Part shown: positions 38,433-50,430 of the stretch, piece by piece | Position numbering within the stretch: the stretch's first letter is position 1 | Layout: every line of letters starts with the position of its first letter | Source of the DNA: Parietaria judaica | Lineage: Eukaryota; Streptophyta; Magnoliopsida; Rosales; Urticaceae | Length of the DNA: 64,000 nucleotides | Reading direction: 5' to 3' | NCBI GenBank assembly: GCA_954871525.1 | Contig: OX940871.1 | Location: forward strand, 20,831,086-20,895,085 | The notes under the pieces: generated by a model | Databases searched by the model: none | Seen by the model: the letters and a program-made list of their open reading frames with translations, nothing else | What the model was told of the DNA's origin: nothing | Translations under genes and position numbers: made by a program

Positions 38433-41400
38433 CTAAGGCTTCCTCGGCGGTGGCGGTGAACTGCTGCTCGAGCTGTTGCTGCTACTTCTGCCTCTCCCAG
38501 GTCTATTATATATGTGCAACATATCAGTTAGAAAAATATCACCACCAAAATAATATATATAAAAATTATAGTCGCATGAATATCATCAGATCAGAAGTAC
38601 TTAGTTTAGGCAAAGAAAAGCGACACGACAGGTAATGGATATTAGTACCTTCTCGGACTGCGAGAGATTTTCCGAGTAACCTGTACAAAAGATTAATTGA
38701 TTACATAAGATGTTATGATCCCACGTTGACTAAGAATGAGATTAATTGATAATTTCCATGTAGTCATTGGCTCAATAAACCCGGGATGAGAATGAAGGGA
38801 AAACTAGTAACTTAGCTTAGCTATCATTTTGTGTTCAGTTTGTATCATTGATTTTCATGTTTTGTTTTAGTTAAGAGTTCCCTAACCAAGACATCGTGCG
38901 GAGAGCTTACGCCTTACTCTTAAAGGATAGGCGTTTTGAGACGTTTATTGATTGAAAAGAGTGTTAAGGAGTTCAATGTGGTCTATTACTTTGTGTTCGA
39001 TTTCGTTTGGATTTCTATCAGAAAAGAAGATAAGAAAGACCAAACCTTTCGCGGAGGACTAGGTGATCCAGAATACGATGATGATCTCCCGCGTCTTCCA
39101 GGCGGGCCCCGGCCTCTGCTCGAAGGTATATAAGTTAGTAGATAGAAATAGTACAAGACCAACAGATAGATAATTAACATACAATTATTTAAAATTAAAA
39201 AAAATTTACCACAAAAGGGTACAAGCTCTACGCTACCGCAACACAATTATGAAAGACTTGAATACTACTTAAGTATTACCTCCTTGGTGAGAGCGATCTT
39301 GAGCGTGACCGAGCAGGCCTTCGAATTGGAGAGCGACTGCGCCTACGAAGCGGAGACCTCCTTGGGGGAGGGCTACGAGGCCGTCTTGGAGGCGAACTAT
39401 AAACATTGAAATTTTGGGGATTAATTTTCATGAATAAATAAGAAGGCTTTTATATGCTTAATGACCGCTAACTAAGGACTTAACAATAGACTAAATAAAC
39501 CCACTTCAAATAAGATTCCAATTATGAAATAGAAAACTAGATAAAAATCAGGAAAATAAAGCTGTAAATCAGTTACCGCCGCCTTGGAGGAAGGGGAGAA
39601 CGCCTGCGAAGTGGACTACCACGCATCCTTCTAGGAGAGAGTGGCCTGCCAAAAGTGATTATTGATTTGGTTATTTATCAGAGGAAATCGATCTTCTAAT
39701 TTTCTTTAATTAATTAAAAAGTTGTGAAGTTCCTGGATTCAACGCTAATTGAGGAATCATAGCTCATAATTTTCTAACCATTTTTATTTTCCTTTTTTGC
39801 TAACATTCAATTCATTACTCTATCTAAATAAGAAGAATATACTTTAATTAAGTTTTTCTATAATTCCTTTAATATATTCGATTTGTTAGATCAGCAATAT
39901 TATTAGAATGTAACCATTTTTTATTTAAGAATAAACATCTGCCATCTGGGATGAGAAAATTGTATAGTGACAGATACCTGCATTGTTGTGAAAAACGTTT
40001 TCAAGGCGCGCCTCGATGAGGCGAGAGGCAAAAAAGCCTTGAGGCTTACGCCTCACAGAGTTAAGTCAGGGCGTACGCACTGACATACGCCTCACACCTT
40101 GAGACATGCGCCTTTAAGGCAAGTGAGGCGGTGGTTTTTGTTTTACTCTATTTTTTTCTTTCTTTTAATTAGTTATTGTACTTTTTAGAAAGCCCTATTC
40201 ATATACTTATTGTATACATACGTAATATATATTTATAAACCCTACTATATCAAAAATAGAGTGTCTTGCGTCATCCTCTGCTTCCTCTATCCCCTTCAAT
40301 CATTGATCACAGAAAAGTTTGATAAATAATATATACTATTTGTATTCATCGCTCACATATTAAAACTTCTCTCCTTCACTGTTTGATAAATAATTAAATA
40401 TTTAGATAGTATACTATTCATCAATCACATTAGGATTTTTTCAATTTATCAATGTATATTTCTTCCTAATCGTACTAATATATATGTTTCACTGTTTGAT
40501 TATTTATTTTTGAGTGTTTTAAGTTAAAGATATAACTTATTAAGTTTGAATATTAGGTTGTATTTTAAAATTTATTATATCTATCTTATTTTTTTATTAT
40601 TTTTAAATAACCATATAGTATTTATCGAGGCTTACGCCTCAAACGCCTCAAGGCTATACGCCTTGAGGCACGGCGAGAAAACGCCTCGAGGCTTAAATAC
40701 GTTATTCACAACATTGGATACCTGGGAGGAGGAGATCTGCGCCTCAGTGGAGGGGACGGAGAGCGCCCTCTTCCCGGAGAGGCAACTCTTCTCCGAGGAT
40801 GAGGAGAATCACCCCGGCGGTGAGGAGACTCCGGCCGGCGGCGAGGAGGAGAATCAGCACGCCGACGTGGCGGAGAATCTGGAAGCCGTCTGGGGGACCC
40901 GCCTCTACGAGCAACGGGAGATCTCCTTCGTGGTGACGGTGGAGGCGGCAATTTCCGGCGAGGAGAGGCTGAAAAATGGCAAAAGTGGAGTATAGGTAAA
41001 AAAAAACCAAGCACATTTGGGGTGAAGCCGGTAATCAGTTTCTGGTTTTGTTGCATTCTGTTAACCGGTTTTCGGAAAAAAAAAATTGATTAAGTTTAAA
41101 ATGAGAATCGGCTACAGGGTGGATAGGAGCAAGAACCAACGGTTTCCTAGGCCTAAAGTAAATTTATTTAAAAAAGGTGGCCGAAGAGTGTAAATGAAAA
41201 TTTTAAACCAAGCAAAGATCGGGTGAAACAGCTACCCAGATCCCTTTTATTTATTTATTTTTTTCATTTTCAAAAATTGGTTTTTGGTTTTACCTCTTGA
41301 AAACCAGTTTCTAATAGCCAGTTATCTAAATACTAATAATAAAATAATGTCCCAGGACAATTATAGTTTGGCTATAGGATGGGGATTATGTTTGACCTAG

Positions 41401-43488
41401 TAAGGACTATGGGTTTGTAACCCTAAATTAAAATTATATATAAAAAAAAATTGGTAACCGTTTCAGCGTGAACAGATAAACCAGTACCAAAAGGGTACCG
41501 CAATCCCAAAAACTGGAATTTCCAGTTTCCGGTGTCACTATTGGCAGCCCTAGCAAATAAAACCAGTACCAAAAGGGTACCGCAATCCCAAAAACTGGAT
41601 TTTCCAGTTTCCGGTGTCACTATTGGCAGCCCTAGCAAATACAGAAAAACAAAACAAGAAAACCGTACGTTCTCTTGGCCGCTTTGGTCCGTCCTTATCA
41701 GCAGCAACAGCATTATCAGATTTAGGAGCCTCCCGTTTTGGAGCAGCAGGAATGGCTTTGGGAGGAGGAGGAGGAGGAGGTGAAGCCCTCTGCCGTTGAG
41801 GTAATGTGAATCTTGCTCGAACTAGATTCCCATCTATTTGAGCCTGACACATAAGCAAGAAAAACCATTATTTCACAAATTTGACATAGCATTCTTACCA
41901 TACAGAATGTACTGTACTTTGTGCTTTGGAAACTTACACCATCCATATGCAGCTGTGCTTTTTCCGCATCGGCCCTTGTCTTGAACTCAACGTATCCATA
42001 TCCTTTGGGAAGGTTGACCTGAATGTTTGATTTTGTGTTAATTTATTGCACGAGGAGAACTAAGCCAAGTCAAGCAACTGCCTTTGAACAAGCTTACAAT
42101 ACGATCCATCGCAAGCTCCACATTGACAACATCACCAAAGTTACCTATAAGGTTGTGGAATGTGGAAGTTAGAAAACCGAAATTAGATCTGATGAATCAT
42201 CGAAGCAGTGTTAATTTCACAGAGCATCACAGAACATCATAAGTTGGCTCTAAAATTTAAATTGGAATATGTAAAGAATAATCCTAAATATAACTGAGAT
42301 TATACAATATCTACTAATAACATATTGACATGGTTAAGGAAAAATCTAGCTTAAACCACTATCATGTACATACCGAAAATTTCGCGCAGATGGCCTTCAT
42401 GAACATTCCTAGTCAGACAATCAATGTGAAGAACTAGTGACTCGTGAGTAGGCGAAGCTTTCCTGAAATTCATCGGGGCAAGTTAGCATATGCAAGATAA
42501 ACACAACTTAAGTATTTATAATGAGACCTATGAATATGATAATGATGCTAATAATGGAATCATCAAACAAATTGCGGGATTGATAGAAGATTGAATCAAA
42601 CAAAAGAAAGTACCTAGGGGGTGGAGAAGCTTTTTTAGATTGTGGTGGAGGAGAGCGACCTCGCTTAGCTACATCTCCGGGACTGCAAAAACCAAACACA
42701 AAAAATATTTCAAATTGGCATCGGGCTTCGAAGAAAAGGAGTTGTATTGAACGAAAATTAGAGCCACCAAAGTTCCTACCATAATTTTCTGATATACAAA
42801 TTCATTGTCAAGGTTTGTTATAATCTTCCTAGATTGAGAATTTCAGACATAAACTAAACGAATTTCCTATTGGATTTTTATAAAGAAATGATTGCGGCAT
42901 AACTCATAAGTACCCATGACTTAGTATTTTGGGGAGGCATAATCCCGCTGTCTGTTTATCATGGGGTAAGTAACGTGGCCGCGTTAGTTCTGTTAGTGTT
43001 CAAATTGGTTACCAGTAAGACACATTTATAGTAACATTGGGTACTAAACCCGTGATATACAAACAACGGGATTAAGCCACCTCAAAGCACTACTCTTTGG
43101 GTACTTATGCCTCAGTTCTACCAAGCAACTCGAGTATGAAGATAGAGAAACCACATCCCTTCTTGCTCGTCGTCCATTTCAAGACATTTCAACCAAAAGA
43201 GCACATGCAAGAACCACCACAACGAAATTGACCTAACCTAAGCAAATCTCGGCATTGCATTTCACAGACAAAACCCTAGACGAAGAACGAAAACCAGAGA
43301 GAGAGGGAGAGAGAACGAGACCTCTTGCGCGAGGGAGGGGGGCTTCGGCTGCGAGAGCTGGCGCTGCGCGAGGGAGAGGAGGAGGAGACGGAGCGCGAGG
43401 TGGAGGGCGAGTCGGAGTAGGAGCGGGAGCGCGAGGAGGAGGCGGAGCCCGAGGGCGAGCGACGGCCTCGGGTGGGCTTCTTCGCCAT
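38433..43488 (-). CDS. SR45: Splicing factor SR45 (RNPS1-type, RS-RRM-RS)
   Basis: Twelve minus-strand exons: 43488-43322, 42682-42614, 42462-42374, 42144-42098, 42018-41938, 41843-41669, 40968-40722, 39645-39577, 39396-39280, 39115-39046, 38680-38649 and 38502-38433. They total 1233 nt, a 410-aa frame (Arabidopsis SR45 is about 414). Order: RS1 (residues 1-80), RRM (about 88-162, with RNP1 KGYGYVEF and RNP2 LVLHID), a linker with APKREAPKSDN, then a long RS2 ending SSSSPPPPRKP. SR45 is an RNPS1-like exon-junction and splicing regulator in nuclear speckles. It recruits U1-70K and U2AF35 and affects flowering, sugar and ABA responses (family knowledge). All splice sites are GT...AG and phases agree. 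A 728-bp TIR element sits just inside intron 7 and a tandem duplication lies in intron 6. The promoter is shared with the region downstream of the NAL1-like gene. Confidence 0.96.
39985..40712. mobile_element. TIR element (728 bp) in SR45 intron 7
   Basis: Ends are 'gttgtgaaaaacgtt' and 'acgttattcacaac', an imperfect inverted repeat, flanked by ATT on both sides (39982-39984 and 40713-40715). The subterminal DNA is packed with GAGGC/GCCTC motifs ('cgcctcgatgaggcg', 'gccttgaggcttacgcctca'). The centre is AT-rich. No transposase. The class is uncertain: a 3-bp duplication would suit a PIF/Harbinger or CACTA-type MITE, but ATT is not the usual TWA. Confidence 0.65.
41476..41641. repeat. Tandem duplication, 82-bp unit, in SR45 intron 6
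   Basis: Two consecutive, nearly identical copies of a unit running from 'aaaccagtaccaaaagggta' to 'ttggcagccctagcaaa'. The visible differences are one A/T substitution and one extra A. The near-identity implies a recent duplication. Confidence 0.9.
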
Positions 43489-44434
43489 TGTTGGATGGAT
43501 GGAGCTCGAATGAGGAACCCTAGATAAACCCCCCTCGATGCACAACCAGGAAACCTCGATTTAGAGAGACGAGAGAGTAGTGGACCCCACTAGAAGAATC
43601 CAAAGATATCATGGAGAACAGAAACGACATCATTTTGTAAACGACGATAAAATAGTGAAGGAGAGTAATAGCGGTAAAACTACTCAAGATATGGTCAATT
43701 CCGTCGATAGGTATTTATTGTTAGGAATAATACGTGTCACTTTCATACAATTTTTTTTTATTATTATTTTGGGTCACTCTTTCTCTATGAATTAAACAAA
43801 TAAAACGGAATTGAGCTGAATTACTAATTTACTAAACTTTAATACTTTCCTCACTAGTCACTACAAAGAGTGCTGCAGTTGAGAATAATTTGGATACTTT
43901 TGCCAGTAATATTGAATTATATTTTCTCGCTTTTTCTTTTCTTTTGAGAAAGGGGGGTTATTTACAAACGACGATATCATCCTAATTACAGTAAGGAAAA
44001 CGACAAAAAAAAATGGCCCAAACGACAAAATGACACTAGGTTTTTTGTTTTTATTAAGTACTGTTATTGAATTGCATGCATTTTCACCGTTTTGGGGAGA
44101 ACTAAACGACATCATTTTGAAACGATAACATTTTCAAGTAAACGACAATAATTCATTGGCTCGAGAAGGACAATAATTACATAGATAGCTTGGTCAACAA
44201 GTTACAGCAAAAATGCCTCAGCAAACAGAATCACAAGTCATAAAAGAAGTTTCAAATCCTTATACAACAACAAAACTAATCGGATCTTTGAATTTCCTTC
44301 TCTTTCGAGGCCGAAACTTTACTATTTCGACCCCGGAACTCTATAATACAAAGTTACACGACATACCGCTCCGAAACGAGGTTAGTTTGCACTATTTCCG
44401 ATTTCTACTTAGCTCCCGAAACTATATATTCCTT
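43489..44434. other. SR45 promoter region and NAL1-like 3' region
   Basis: Contains two copies of 'aaacgacatcattttg' in the same orientation (43621-43636 and 44104-44119), each preceded by 'gagaac' and followed within about 20 bp by another AAACGA core. More AAACGAC motifs lie between. Not coding. A short inverted match (43670-43690 against 43893-43913) hints at a small MITE. Confidence 0.45.
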
Positions 44435-47199
44435 TCATTTGGGCTCCTCTGAGCTCGTGGAGGCGTCGGAGCGGCGCCTCTTTGCCTCGTTATCCCCCAA
44501 CTGCAGCGACACGTATATGTCCTCGCCGGAGCCGTTCCTCAGCGACGAGAGATTCTCGGCGGCAGCTCCTCGTTCCTTTGGGCCGTGGTGGAGCGGCGGG
44601 GACCGCTTGATGAAGCTGGGGATGAACTGGTGCTCCACGCTCAAGCCTGCCTCGGGCGCCGGGACGGCTTCGAGGTCGAACTCCGGCTCCACGGCGAACT
44701 GCTTCCTTGGTGGGCTGCTAGTTGGATCGGTTTCTAATGGGATTTGCTGAATTTGGATTCCTAACGAATCAAACCTCTCGTCGGGCTTGTCCTTTGGGAG
44801 GGGCCCATTGGGTGGAGATGAGTCACCGACGGTCGAGCCAATCGCCGTTGCCGAGACCGCCCGCTGCTCTTGCACTGCCACTGCACAGAATGTTGGGAAC
44901 CAAATTATTGTAGGCCCAAATATGCTAAGGGTGTAACCCGGACTCATATTTTGAGGTATTTTAGTCCCGGTACTGTGGTTTTTTGTAATAATATTTTCAA
45001 GACCGGAAATGCCAATTTTCTTACCACATTTTTGGTAACCGGTACCGGTATTTACGTATTTTGAGTTTGAACTAAATGCCACACAAACCTTTGAGCCCTG
45101 CATCTGTTATGATGAGGTCAAGCTCGAGAAGATTCAGAAGACGGCCGAGGTCAACCCCGCTCGTCCAATTCTCGGGGGGCTGACCGATTTTCAGCTTCAA
45201 TCGCCCTCGGTTAGCGGTTCCGCCCCAAATGATGCCGATCGGCCTCGGTTTGTCTCCATTCTCGCCTTTAAGTACGATAAGACTCCCGCTATCTCCTTCG
45301 AGATCAAACGTCTGTTGGTTCTCACCAACGACCAGGAAATCGGTCAAGAAGCAAATGCCCTTCTCGTCGTTGTACTCGAGCGCGTAGGCCAAGACGGTTC
45401 CGGCGGTCAAGCCGGAGCTTCGTCCGACCTTCATCACATGCTTGCCAATAAGGGTACTGATGGGAGATTGCAAGTCTATGATTTTAACGGCTCCGATCTC
45501 TCTGACGCCTCTCACGGACGTCGTGACGGTCAACATGTCGAAATCATCACTGAAAGGGATGAACGCTCCATCCGCCCTGACAAACGTCTCTGCAAGGGGA
45601 AGAATGTCAGAATTACACCCTTGCACAGATTTCGCAGTGCGTTTTTCTTAGCAACTCATTCTCAAAATGTCCAGTTCCAGATATCTATTTAATTAAAATA
45701 AACCAACATACCAAGTCCCAAAGTAAAGATAAAACTGGTGTTTTGACATTTCCAAAACCATAACCGGATTTCTGATTTTTAAATTTACAATGGACTTTTC
45801 TTCCGGCAGCTAGTTTTGAAACCTGTCATCGGTTTCTAGTATAGACCAAAAACCGACACAAATACTGATTGCGGTTTAAAAAATCGATTCTTGTTAAAAA
45901 CTAGTTAGGCAATTTTGTAAAACCATTGAGCTCGTAAGGATAAAAGATCATACCTGGGTTTATTCCTGCGAAGGTACCGTACCAAAGCTCGTCGGTGATG
46001 AATGATGTAGCTCGCTCGACCGCACCGAGGTAGACTCCGGGCCCCAGTGTCGGCGGCAGAGGATGAAACATCTTCTGATTAGGATAGTCCAAATCAACGG
46101 CGACGTGTCTGTTCGTGAGAAACCCGACTTGCCGATTGCCTGTCTGGCTTCTCACTATCGCCCCCAAAGTTCCGTACGTCTCCTGACTCGCAACCTTACA
46201 AAACCATAGCCATTAAAATTCATGAAACGAAATCACAATCACATAAAATAACTGATACATTGGGAAACTATAGAAGCGGAATATAGCTAAACATGAAACG
46301 AAAATGGCAGCAGAGATTAAAACCTGAGAACCTGAGCCGATGCACGGATCACCCCGCGCAAGTCGTCAACGATCTCAGTGTACAATTGTTCTTTGGGAGC
46401 CGGCTCGGGAGCGCCAAAGTACGAGAATTCAACGACATCCACGTCACACCATACGCCACCTGGCCCCTGCTTAATTGCAGTTAAACCATTACTTCTTTTC
46501 TTTATGTGGTACCGGGACGGTTTCTATACGTACAAACCACTTTCAGTAACCGAAATTAGCGCTTTACGATACAGTAATTTCGGACATAACAAAAACCCAA
46601 ATTCCTCCTCTTTCTTTCTTTGACTCTATTGAAAAATACAGTTTCCGGTGTTACCGCCTAACGAAACGAAGATGCGGTTCTTCATGGCAGAAAGTAATTG
46701 GAACAAGCTTAACCTCTAAGGCAGTTGGTAGACACTGGATCGGGCTGAGCCACTGCTTGTGCACTTTCCTCGAAACAAACACGAGAATCGCAGGTATATC
46801 CGTCAACAACCCGCGTCGGATCCGAAACCCGATCGCCGTTCCCAAGCTGTAGCATCGCAAGATCTTGCTGTGAAACGCCCGAATCGTCATCAGCTCGAGC
46901 AGCGTGTTCGCCTGCTGGCCCTTCGGCAAGCGGCCGAGCGTCTCGGGCAGAACGCCCTTCTGGAGGTTAAGAAAGTAATTCGCCCTCTCCTCAGCGGCGT
47001 CGTTGAGCCGGCTCGACGTCGGCCACGAGAAGTACGCTGCGCTGCTCTCGCAATGCTGCCCGGCCAACGCGAACGGCTGGAGCGCCGGCGGGCTCAGGTT
47101 CGAGTGGCTGCAACAGTTCCTCTCGAGGTCCAATGCCGACTCCTCCGACGGGGTTTGGCCCGAGCATCGGCTTCTCATGCCGGGTCTCATTCGATCCAT
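44435..47199 (-). pseudogene. NARROW LEAF1-like trypsin-family gene, apparent 1-nt frameshift
   Basis: Five minus-strand exons: 47199-46714, 46466-46324, 46194-45954, 45589-45089 and 44880-44435. The start is MDRMRPGMRSR. All junctions match the family, for example AALE/TALE|GPGGVWC and SGSQ|VASQETYG. Frame-corrected, the protein is about 605 aa with a trypsin-like triad H240 (TNRHVAVD), D297 (VRADGAF) and S391 (LEGDSGS), and a C-terminal Lys/Arg-rich tail. However, exon 2 is 143 nt where 144 is needed. After DLRG the conserved DP-IGSGSQ segment is in another frame, and four G (46352-46355) stand where relatives imply five bases or one more codon base. Either the allele is broken, the assembly lost a base, or a weak donor at GGG|GTGATC restores frame. 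NAL1 controls leaf width and vein patterning in rice (family knowledge). Confidence 0.85.
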
Positions 47200-47211
47200 C
47201 TTCAAATTCAC

Positions 47212-48162
47212 CTAAAATATTATATATTCAGTTTGGGAATGCACTAAAAGAGTATAAAACCAGGCTTGTTTTGAACACAAACAAACATATATGACCAAAT
47301 TAAAAGCAGTTTTGAAGACTAAGCAAATATAAGAAATACATAAACCTTGAGATTTTGAGGCAAAAAATGACAGAAGATATGAATATGATGGTCTAAACAA
47401 GGACATAGTTATTATGATGGTCTAAAGAAAGACTAAGAACATGATATGATGAACCATAAAAAGGTGAAAAACTTAATTAATCTAAATTCCATGATAATAA
47501 CTAATAAACCATAATTCTGTTCAAATTCCAAAGAAAGACCATATGTTTATCTATATTATAAAATTATAATAATATTTTTTGACATCTCTTCTCTTCTTAA
47601 GCAATATGTCTGGGTAAAACTTCCAGAAGCCATGGATGGAAGGAGTTCAAAGTTTGAAGCTTTTCTCACATAATTCACACAAACTCATTAAAGAAAATGA
47701 GCAAATTTGATTTATTTACGTAAAGATACGAAAAAATATATATATAAATGTAAACTTTAGCAGAAATAAATAAAACCCATCAAACGAAAAGGAGTGGAAA
47801 CTCACTGGTCAGAGGAAATTATGCGTTGAGCTTGGAAGAGAAACCATGGCTTCTGTGAAGAGAGAAGGGAAAATAAATTATGTAATAATCAATTAATTCA
47901 AGTAAATAAAAGCAAAGAAATTGTACAAAAGTTGAGTGATCAAAACCTGGTGACAGAAGACTGGCTATAATAATTTTAAAAAATTAATTTCAAGAGGTAA
48001 AGATAGCAGGTGACTATTATTTTATGCATTAATATACACTTTATTATGTGGGGTCCAATACTGTTAAAATATATATATCATATTGTGTGTAGTGTAGATA
48101 TAGAATATATATTGGAATTCGGGCTGAGAAATATGCTAGAGTGTGGCCTGTCTCATGGTAAG
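47212..48162. other. 5' region of the NAL1-like gene
   Basis: AT-rich; probably contains leader exon(s) and a leader intron. A GA-rich purine stretch at 47840-47875 would be CT-rich on the transcribed minus strand. No separate gene seen. Confidence 0.45.
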
Positions 48163-48754
48163 TATGGGTGCAAATAAAATTTGAAAATGCGAGTTTTAAT
48201 TCGTATCTAGGCCGTAATCGCATTTTAAAAAAAACTCGGAACCGTATTAATCTGAGTTTAATCGGGATTGGTTTAATAAAAAATTCGCATCCGGATTAAA
48301 CCGGATCCGGGTCCCGGGTTTAAAGAATAAAAAACCTAGAACCCGGATAGTAGGTTACTAAAACCCGCTTGTTCAATGTATAAATATAATATCTAAATTT
48401 TTACTAAAAAAAACCTTCTTATTTACCTTATTATGTCTTTCATTTAGTGTCGTTGGTTGGTTCATTTCATTTGTTTTTCTAGCTAAAAATGTGGATGTTT
48501 TTTAAGATAATTGATAAAAAAAAAAAATACTATAACTATTTCAAATTTTTCTTAATATAAAATTCAAATTTAAAACTAAAATTGCATTGGATCCTTTAAA
48601 ACCGGTTTTATATTTCAAAACCGGGTTTTATTGCGGATTTCTGATTTTTTCAACAACAAAAATCCAAATCTGGTTCTTAGTTTAAAAAAATCGGATTCCG
48701 GATCTGGGTACCGGGTATGGCAAAAAAACCGTACCCGGTCCGCTTGCACCCCTA
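48163..48754. mobile_element. Non-autonomous hAT element, 592 bp
   Basis: Starts TATGGGTGCAA and ends TTGCACCCCTA, with ATGGTAAG on each side (48155-48162 and 48755-48762), a perfect 8-bp duplication. Internally rich in 'aaaccgg' and 'cccgg' phrases ('ggatccgggtcccggg', 'aaaccgggttttatt'). No transposase frame. Confidence 0.85.
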
Positions 48755-48762
48755 ATGGTAAG

Positions 48763-49451
48763 TGCAGTCCAGCTGCAACATTTAAATTGTTCTTATATAT
48801 TGTCTTTTAAAATATATATATACACATATATATATATATATGCGAAGTAATGCGTTATTGTTCCGCTGATTTTCTACAAAATTTGAACTTTTTATAATTT
48901 ATTTTAACTAATTAAAATTACAATTAAAATCTTATTTGTATTAAATTATAATTATATAATCTTTATTTTATATAGGATTACATCTGTATTTATTTTAAAA
49001 TAACATTTAAAAAATTTATCTTTAATTTTTCTTTTTTTAACATGTTATTATATAAAAACTCATCGGTGAATCTTACAAAAATTTCATCGATAGATCCGTG
49101 AAACCGGACAATCGACTTTTCTTCCTTAATGATATTTTGAACCTTGGTTATTACCGTCTTCTAAGTATTTCAGCTCCTATGTGTATCTGAAAACCAGCCT
49201 TAAAATATAATAATTATATTTTCAAATGTTATATTTTCATTTTTTATTCTATAATTTTTATTGTAAGGACTAGAGTACATAAATATTGGTCGGTCCATGA
49301 GAGATGACATGAATATCACTCTAGGAAGTCTTTTATTAATAGTAATTAACAATAGATTTTAGGGTTTCGAATTCAACTATAGATTTTCAAGTATATTAGC
49401 CAAGGATGAAACATAAACACTCATATATCTTTACACGCTATAGAAATATAA
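48763..49451. other. AT-rich intergenic region, no gene seen
   Basis: A TA run at 48810-48842, otherwise A/T-rich DNA without coding signal. Confidence 0.6.
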
Positions 49452-49460
49452 TAATATATA

Positions 49461-49925
49461 GGGTTAATTGACAGTGAAAATACTCAAAGTTTGGTCAAAG
49501 AATTCGTGTATTTAAAGTTTAAAAGTGGTGGCAAAAGTACCTAAAGTCATTTGGAGAGTTGACCATTTTATTCTCGTAATGTCGTTAACTTACGCGCTAA
49601 TTCTGGCCATGTGAAAAAATCTGTTTTGTTAAGTGTAATCTTTAGGGGTTCAATTAGTTGAATTAAATAGTAATAATTAGGGGTTTAATTTGTTGTTTTC
49701 TCGTAAACGAGGCTGATGTGGACTCGTACACGTGGCAAAAATTGTTATGTCAGCAACCCACGTTTGTCCACGTGGCCAGAGTTAACGGGTAAGTTAACGG
49801 CGTTATGAGAATGGAGTGGTCAACTTTCTAAATGTGACTTTGAGTATTTTTGCCACCACTTTTAAACTTTGGGTACACGAGGTTTTCTTTGACCAAACTT
49901 TGGGCATTTTTATCATCATTAACCC
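49461..49925. mobile_element. MULE-like MITE, 465 bp
   Basis: Starts 'gggttaattgacagtgaaaa' and ends 'atcatcattaaccc'. The arms pair for about 150 bp ('aaagtttggtcaaagaa', 'agtggtggcaaaagtac', 'gttgaccattttattctcgt'). TAATATATA flanks both ends (49452-49460 and 49926-49934), a perfect 9-bp duplication. Same family as 60061-60522. The interior has 'acgtggcaaaaattg' but no coding capacity. Confidence 0.88.
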
Positions 49926-49934
49926 TAATATATA

Positions 49935-50430
49935 GGAAAACTTGAATAAATGACTCCCAAAAAGCATGTTCTACGTTTTCTATTCCCCAAATTGATGATA
50001 TGAGTAATTGTTCCGCAAACTCTATTTTATCTCATTTTGGATGAAAATACCCCTTACTCTACTTGAGTTGAGAAACTATCATTTTGGACAGTTTTCGGCA
50101 CGAAATTGGACAGTTTTATGAGTATAGTTTGACAGTTTATGTGAAATATTGTCTTAAATTTGACATTTGTTTAGTATGAGTTGACAGTATTCGGCACAAA
50201 GTCTAACAATTTCTGTAAAATATTGTCTTAAGTTTGATATTTTTTCGAGTATGGATTGACAATATTTGGCACAAAGTTTGACAGTTTTGTGAGTAGAGTT
50301 TGACAGTTTCTTAAAAAATGATACTTTCCAAAATATAGCTAAATACAAAATGAGGAATACATACTCAGACACGATTTGGGGAATAGAAAACTTAAAACAT
50401 AGTTTTTAAGAGTCATTTTTTTAAGAATCC
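49935..50430. mobile_element. TIR element with internal TTTGACAGTTT repeats
   Basis: The left arm contains 'aaatgactcccaaaaagcat' and 'ttttctattccccaaatt'; the right arm is their approximate reverse complement ('gatttggggaatagaaaa', 'agagtcattttttta'). The interior repeats TTTGACAGTTT/TTGTCTTAA phrases at least five times. It abuts the preceding MULE-like element at its duplication. The duplication of this element itself is unclear in TA-rich DNA. Confidence 0.55.

Noticed and set aside
40546..40995. 149-codon plus-strand frame
   Set aside because: Antisense to SR45 exon 7 and running into the transposon end; acidic repeats simply mirror the RS-rich exon.
43255..43527. 90-codon plus-strand Arg/Gly-rich frame
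   Set aside because: Antisense to SR45 exon 1; composition effect of the RS domain.
45315..47247. Plus-strand frames of 125 and 162 codons
   Set aside because: Antisense to NAL1-like exons 4 and 1, which carry the conserved protease motifs on the minus strand.
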